From: Galaxea fascicularis
Lineage: Eukaryota; Cnidaria; Anthozoa; Scleractinia; Euphylliidae
Assembly: GCA_948470475.1 (NCBI GenBank)
Contig: OX419338.1
Coordinates: 5,621,205 to 5,685,204 of the forward strand
Direction of reading: 5' to 3'
DNA: 64,000 nucleotides
This document shows positions 62,060 through 64,000 of this stretch, one piece after another. The first letter of the stretch is position 1. Each line of letters begins with the position of its first letter. Made by a program: the position numbers and the translations under genes. The notes under the pieces were generated by a model. The model did not search any database. It saw only the letters and a list, made by a program, of their open reading frames with translations, and was not told the DNA's origin.

Positions 62060-63972
62060 TAATGGCGGGCACAGCCATGAGTACAGTATAACCCAGTGTT
62101 TTTTGTATTTAATCTAACCGCAATAGGCTGTACTTTAGGTGGCACACCCATGAGTACAGTATAACCCAGTGTTTTTTGTATTTAATCTAACCACAATAGG
62201 CTGTACTTTAGGTGGCACACCCATGAGTACAGTGTAACCCAGTGTTTTATGTATTTAATCTAACCACCATAGGCTGTACTTTAGGTGGCACACCCAAGAG
62301 TACAGTATAACCCAGTGTTTTATGTATTTAATCTAACCACAATAAGCTGTACTTTAGGTGGCACACCCATGAGTACAGTATAACCCAGTGTTTTATGTAT
62401 TTAATCTAACCACAATAGGCTGTACTTTAGGTGGCACACCCATGAGTACAGTATAACCCAGTGTTTTATGTATTTAATCTAACCGCAATAGGCTGTACTT
62501 TAGGTGGCACACCCATGAGTACAGTATAGCCCAGTGTTTTATGTATTTAATCTAACCACAATAGGCTGTACTTTAGGTGGCACACCCATGAGTACAGTAT
62601 AACCCAGTGTTTTATGTAGCTAATGTAACCACAATAGGCTATACTTTAGGTGGCACACCCATGAGTACAGTATAACCCAGTGTTTTTTGTATTTAATCTA
62701 ACCGCAATAGGCTGTACTTTAGGTGGCACACCCATGAGTACAGTATAGCCCAGTGTTTTATGTATTTAATCTAACCGCAATAGGCTGTACTTTAGGTGGC
62801 ACACCCATGAGTACAGTATAACCCAGTGTTTTATGTATTTAATCTAACCGCAATAGGCTGTACTTTAGGTGGCACACCCATGAGTACAGTATAACCCAGT
62901 GTTTTATGTATTTAATCTAACCGCAATAGGCTGTACTTTAGGTGGCACACCCATGAGTACAGTATAACCCAGTGTTTTATGTATTTAATCTAACCGCAAT
63001 AGGCTGTACTTTAGGTGGCACACCCATGAGTACAGTATAACCCAGTGTTTTATGTATTTAATCTAACCGCAATAGGCTGTACTTTAGGTGGCACACCCAT
63101 GAGTACAGTATAACCCAGTGTTTTATGTATTTAATCTAACCGCAATAGGCTGTACTTTAGGTGGCACACCCATGAGTACAGTATACACCCAGTGTTTTAT
63201 GTATTTAAGCTAACCGCAATAGGCTGTACTTTAGGTGGCACACCCATGAGTACAGTATAACCCAGTGTTTTATGTATTTAATCTAACCGCAATAGGCTGT
63301 ACTTTAGGTGGCACACCCATGAGTACAGTATACACCCAGTGTTTTATGTATTTAATCTAACCGCAATAGGCTGTACTTTAGGTGGCACACCCATGAGTAC
63401 AGTATAACCCAGTGTTTTATGTATTTAATCTAACCGCAATAGGCTGTACTTTAGGTGGCACACCCATGAGTACAGTATAGCCCAGTGTTTTATGTATTTA
63501 ATCTAACCACAATAGGCTGTACTTTAGGTGGCACACCCATGAGTACAGTATAGCCCAGTGTTTTATGTATTTAATCTAACCGCAATAGGCTGTACTTTTA
63601 AGGTGGCACACCCATGAGTACAGTATAACCCAGTGTTTTATGTATTTAATCTAACCGCAATAGGCTGTACTTTAGGTGGCACACCCATGAGTACAGTATA
63701 ACCCAGTGTTTTATGTATTGAATCTAACCGCAATAGGCTGTACTTTAGGTGGCACACCCATGAGTACAGTGTAACCCATTGTATTATGTATTTAATCTAA
63801 CCACAATAGGCTGTACTTTACATTAGGTGGCTCACCCGTGAGTACAGTATAACCCAGTGTTTTATGTATTTAATCTAACCACAATAGGCTATACTTTAGG
63901 TGGCACACCCATGAGTACAGTATACACCCAGTGTTTTATGTATTTAATCTAACCACAGTAGGCTGTACTGTG
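62060..63972. repeat. 73-bp minisatellite, about 26 copies
   Basis: The unit (for example 62124-62196) begins TAGGCTGTACTTTAGGTGGC and contains ACACCCATGAGTACAG and AACCCAGTGTTTTATG. Copies are nearly identical; a few carry 1-bp insertions (TATACACCC for TATAACCC) or short changes, and divergence rises at both ends. Each unit contains the inverted pair CTGTACT...AGTACAG enclosing GGTG...CACC, so it can form a hairpin. No spacers and no ORF. Confidence 0.97.
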
Positions 63973-64000
63973 CCCTTCACAGTAAATCCATGTCTCTCTC

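Noticed and set aside
62060..63972. Regular repeats resembling a CRISPR array
   Set aside because: The 73-bp units are contiguous with no unique spacers, the genome is eukaryotic, and there are no cas genes. It is a minisatellite.

Overview
This is a eukaryotic, intron-rich, AT-rich window, and everything points to a cnidarian, most likely an anthozoan such as a stony coral. The signs are small phase-conserved exons with GT-AG introns, two multi-exon organic anion transporter (OATP/SLCO) genes, and a dense load of tRNA- and 5S-derived SINEs and short inverted-repeat elements (MITEs) of types I associate with coral genomes. The species cannot be told from the sequence alone. There are no prokaryotic genes, rRNA operons or CRISPR arrays.

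Layout. (1) 858-1029, minus: first coding exon of a probable secreted protein whose other exons lie beyond the left edge. (2) 2256-15033, plus: a 13-exon gene for a protein of about 1156 residues with armadillo-like helical repeats; I rebuilt it exon by exon and its orthologue is not recognised. It is head-to-head with gene 1 across 1.2 kb. (3) 18299-19818, minus: a large terminal exon of an unrecognised, mostly disordered, basic protein, convergent with gene 2. (4) 24550-32034, minus: a complete nine-exon OATP/SLCO transporter (679 aa). (5) 45014-52891, plus: a second complete nine-exon OATP/SLCO transporter (674 aa), head-to-head with gene 4 across 13 kb of repeat-rich DNA. All splice phases agree between the two and five internal coding exons have the same length, so they are an inverted duplicate pair. 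(6) 57201-60676, minus: exons of an unrecognised Ser/Lys/Glu-rich gene that look degraded (one in-frame UAG, incompatible exon phases). (7) 61292-61591, plus: a divergent ORF that also carries one in-frame UAG. (8) About 62060-63970: a homogeneous 73-bp minisatellite of about 26 copies running to the right edge.

The two transporters are the only genes with a clear biochemical role: sodium-independent uptake or exchange of large organic anions at the plasma membrane. Each has the family signature around an Asp-Pro-Gln-Trp-Ile-Gly-Ala-Trp-Trp motif and a cysteine-rich Kazal-like extracellular loop.

The space between and inside genes holds most of the other signal: at least a dozen MITE-like inverted repeats (two nested in other elements, one abutting a splice acceptor), tRNA-derived SINEs, a 5S-rRNA-derived SINE, a hammerhead-ribozyme-like core in the last intron of gene 5, and several tandem arrays. 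I see no clearly new biological system. The items most worth a second look are the transporter pair, the hammerhead-like core, the UAG-interrupted pair at the right end, the 5S-derived SINE and the unrecognised armadillo-like protein.
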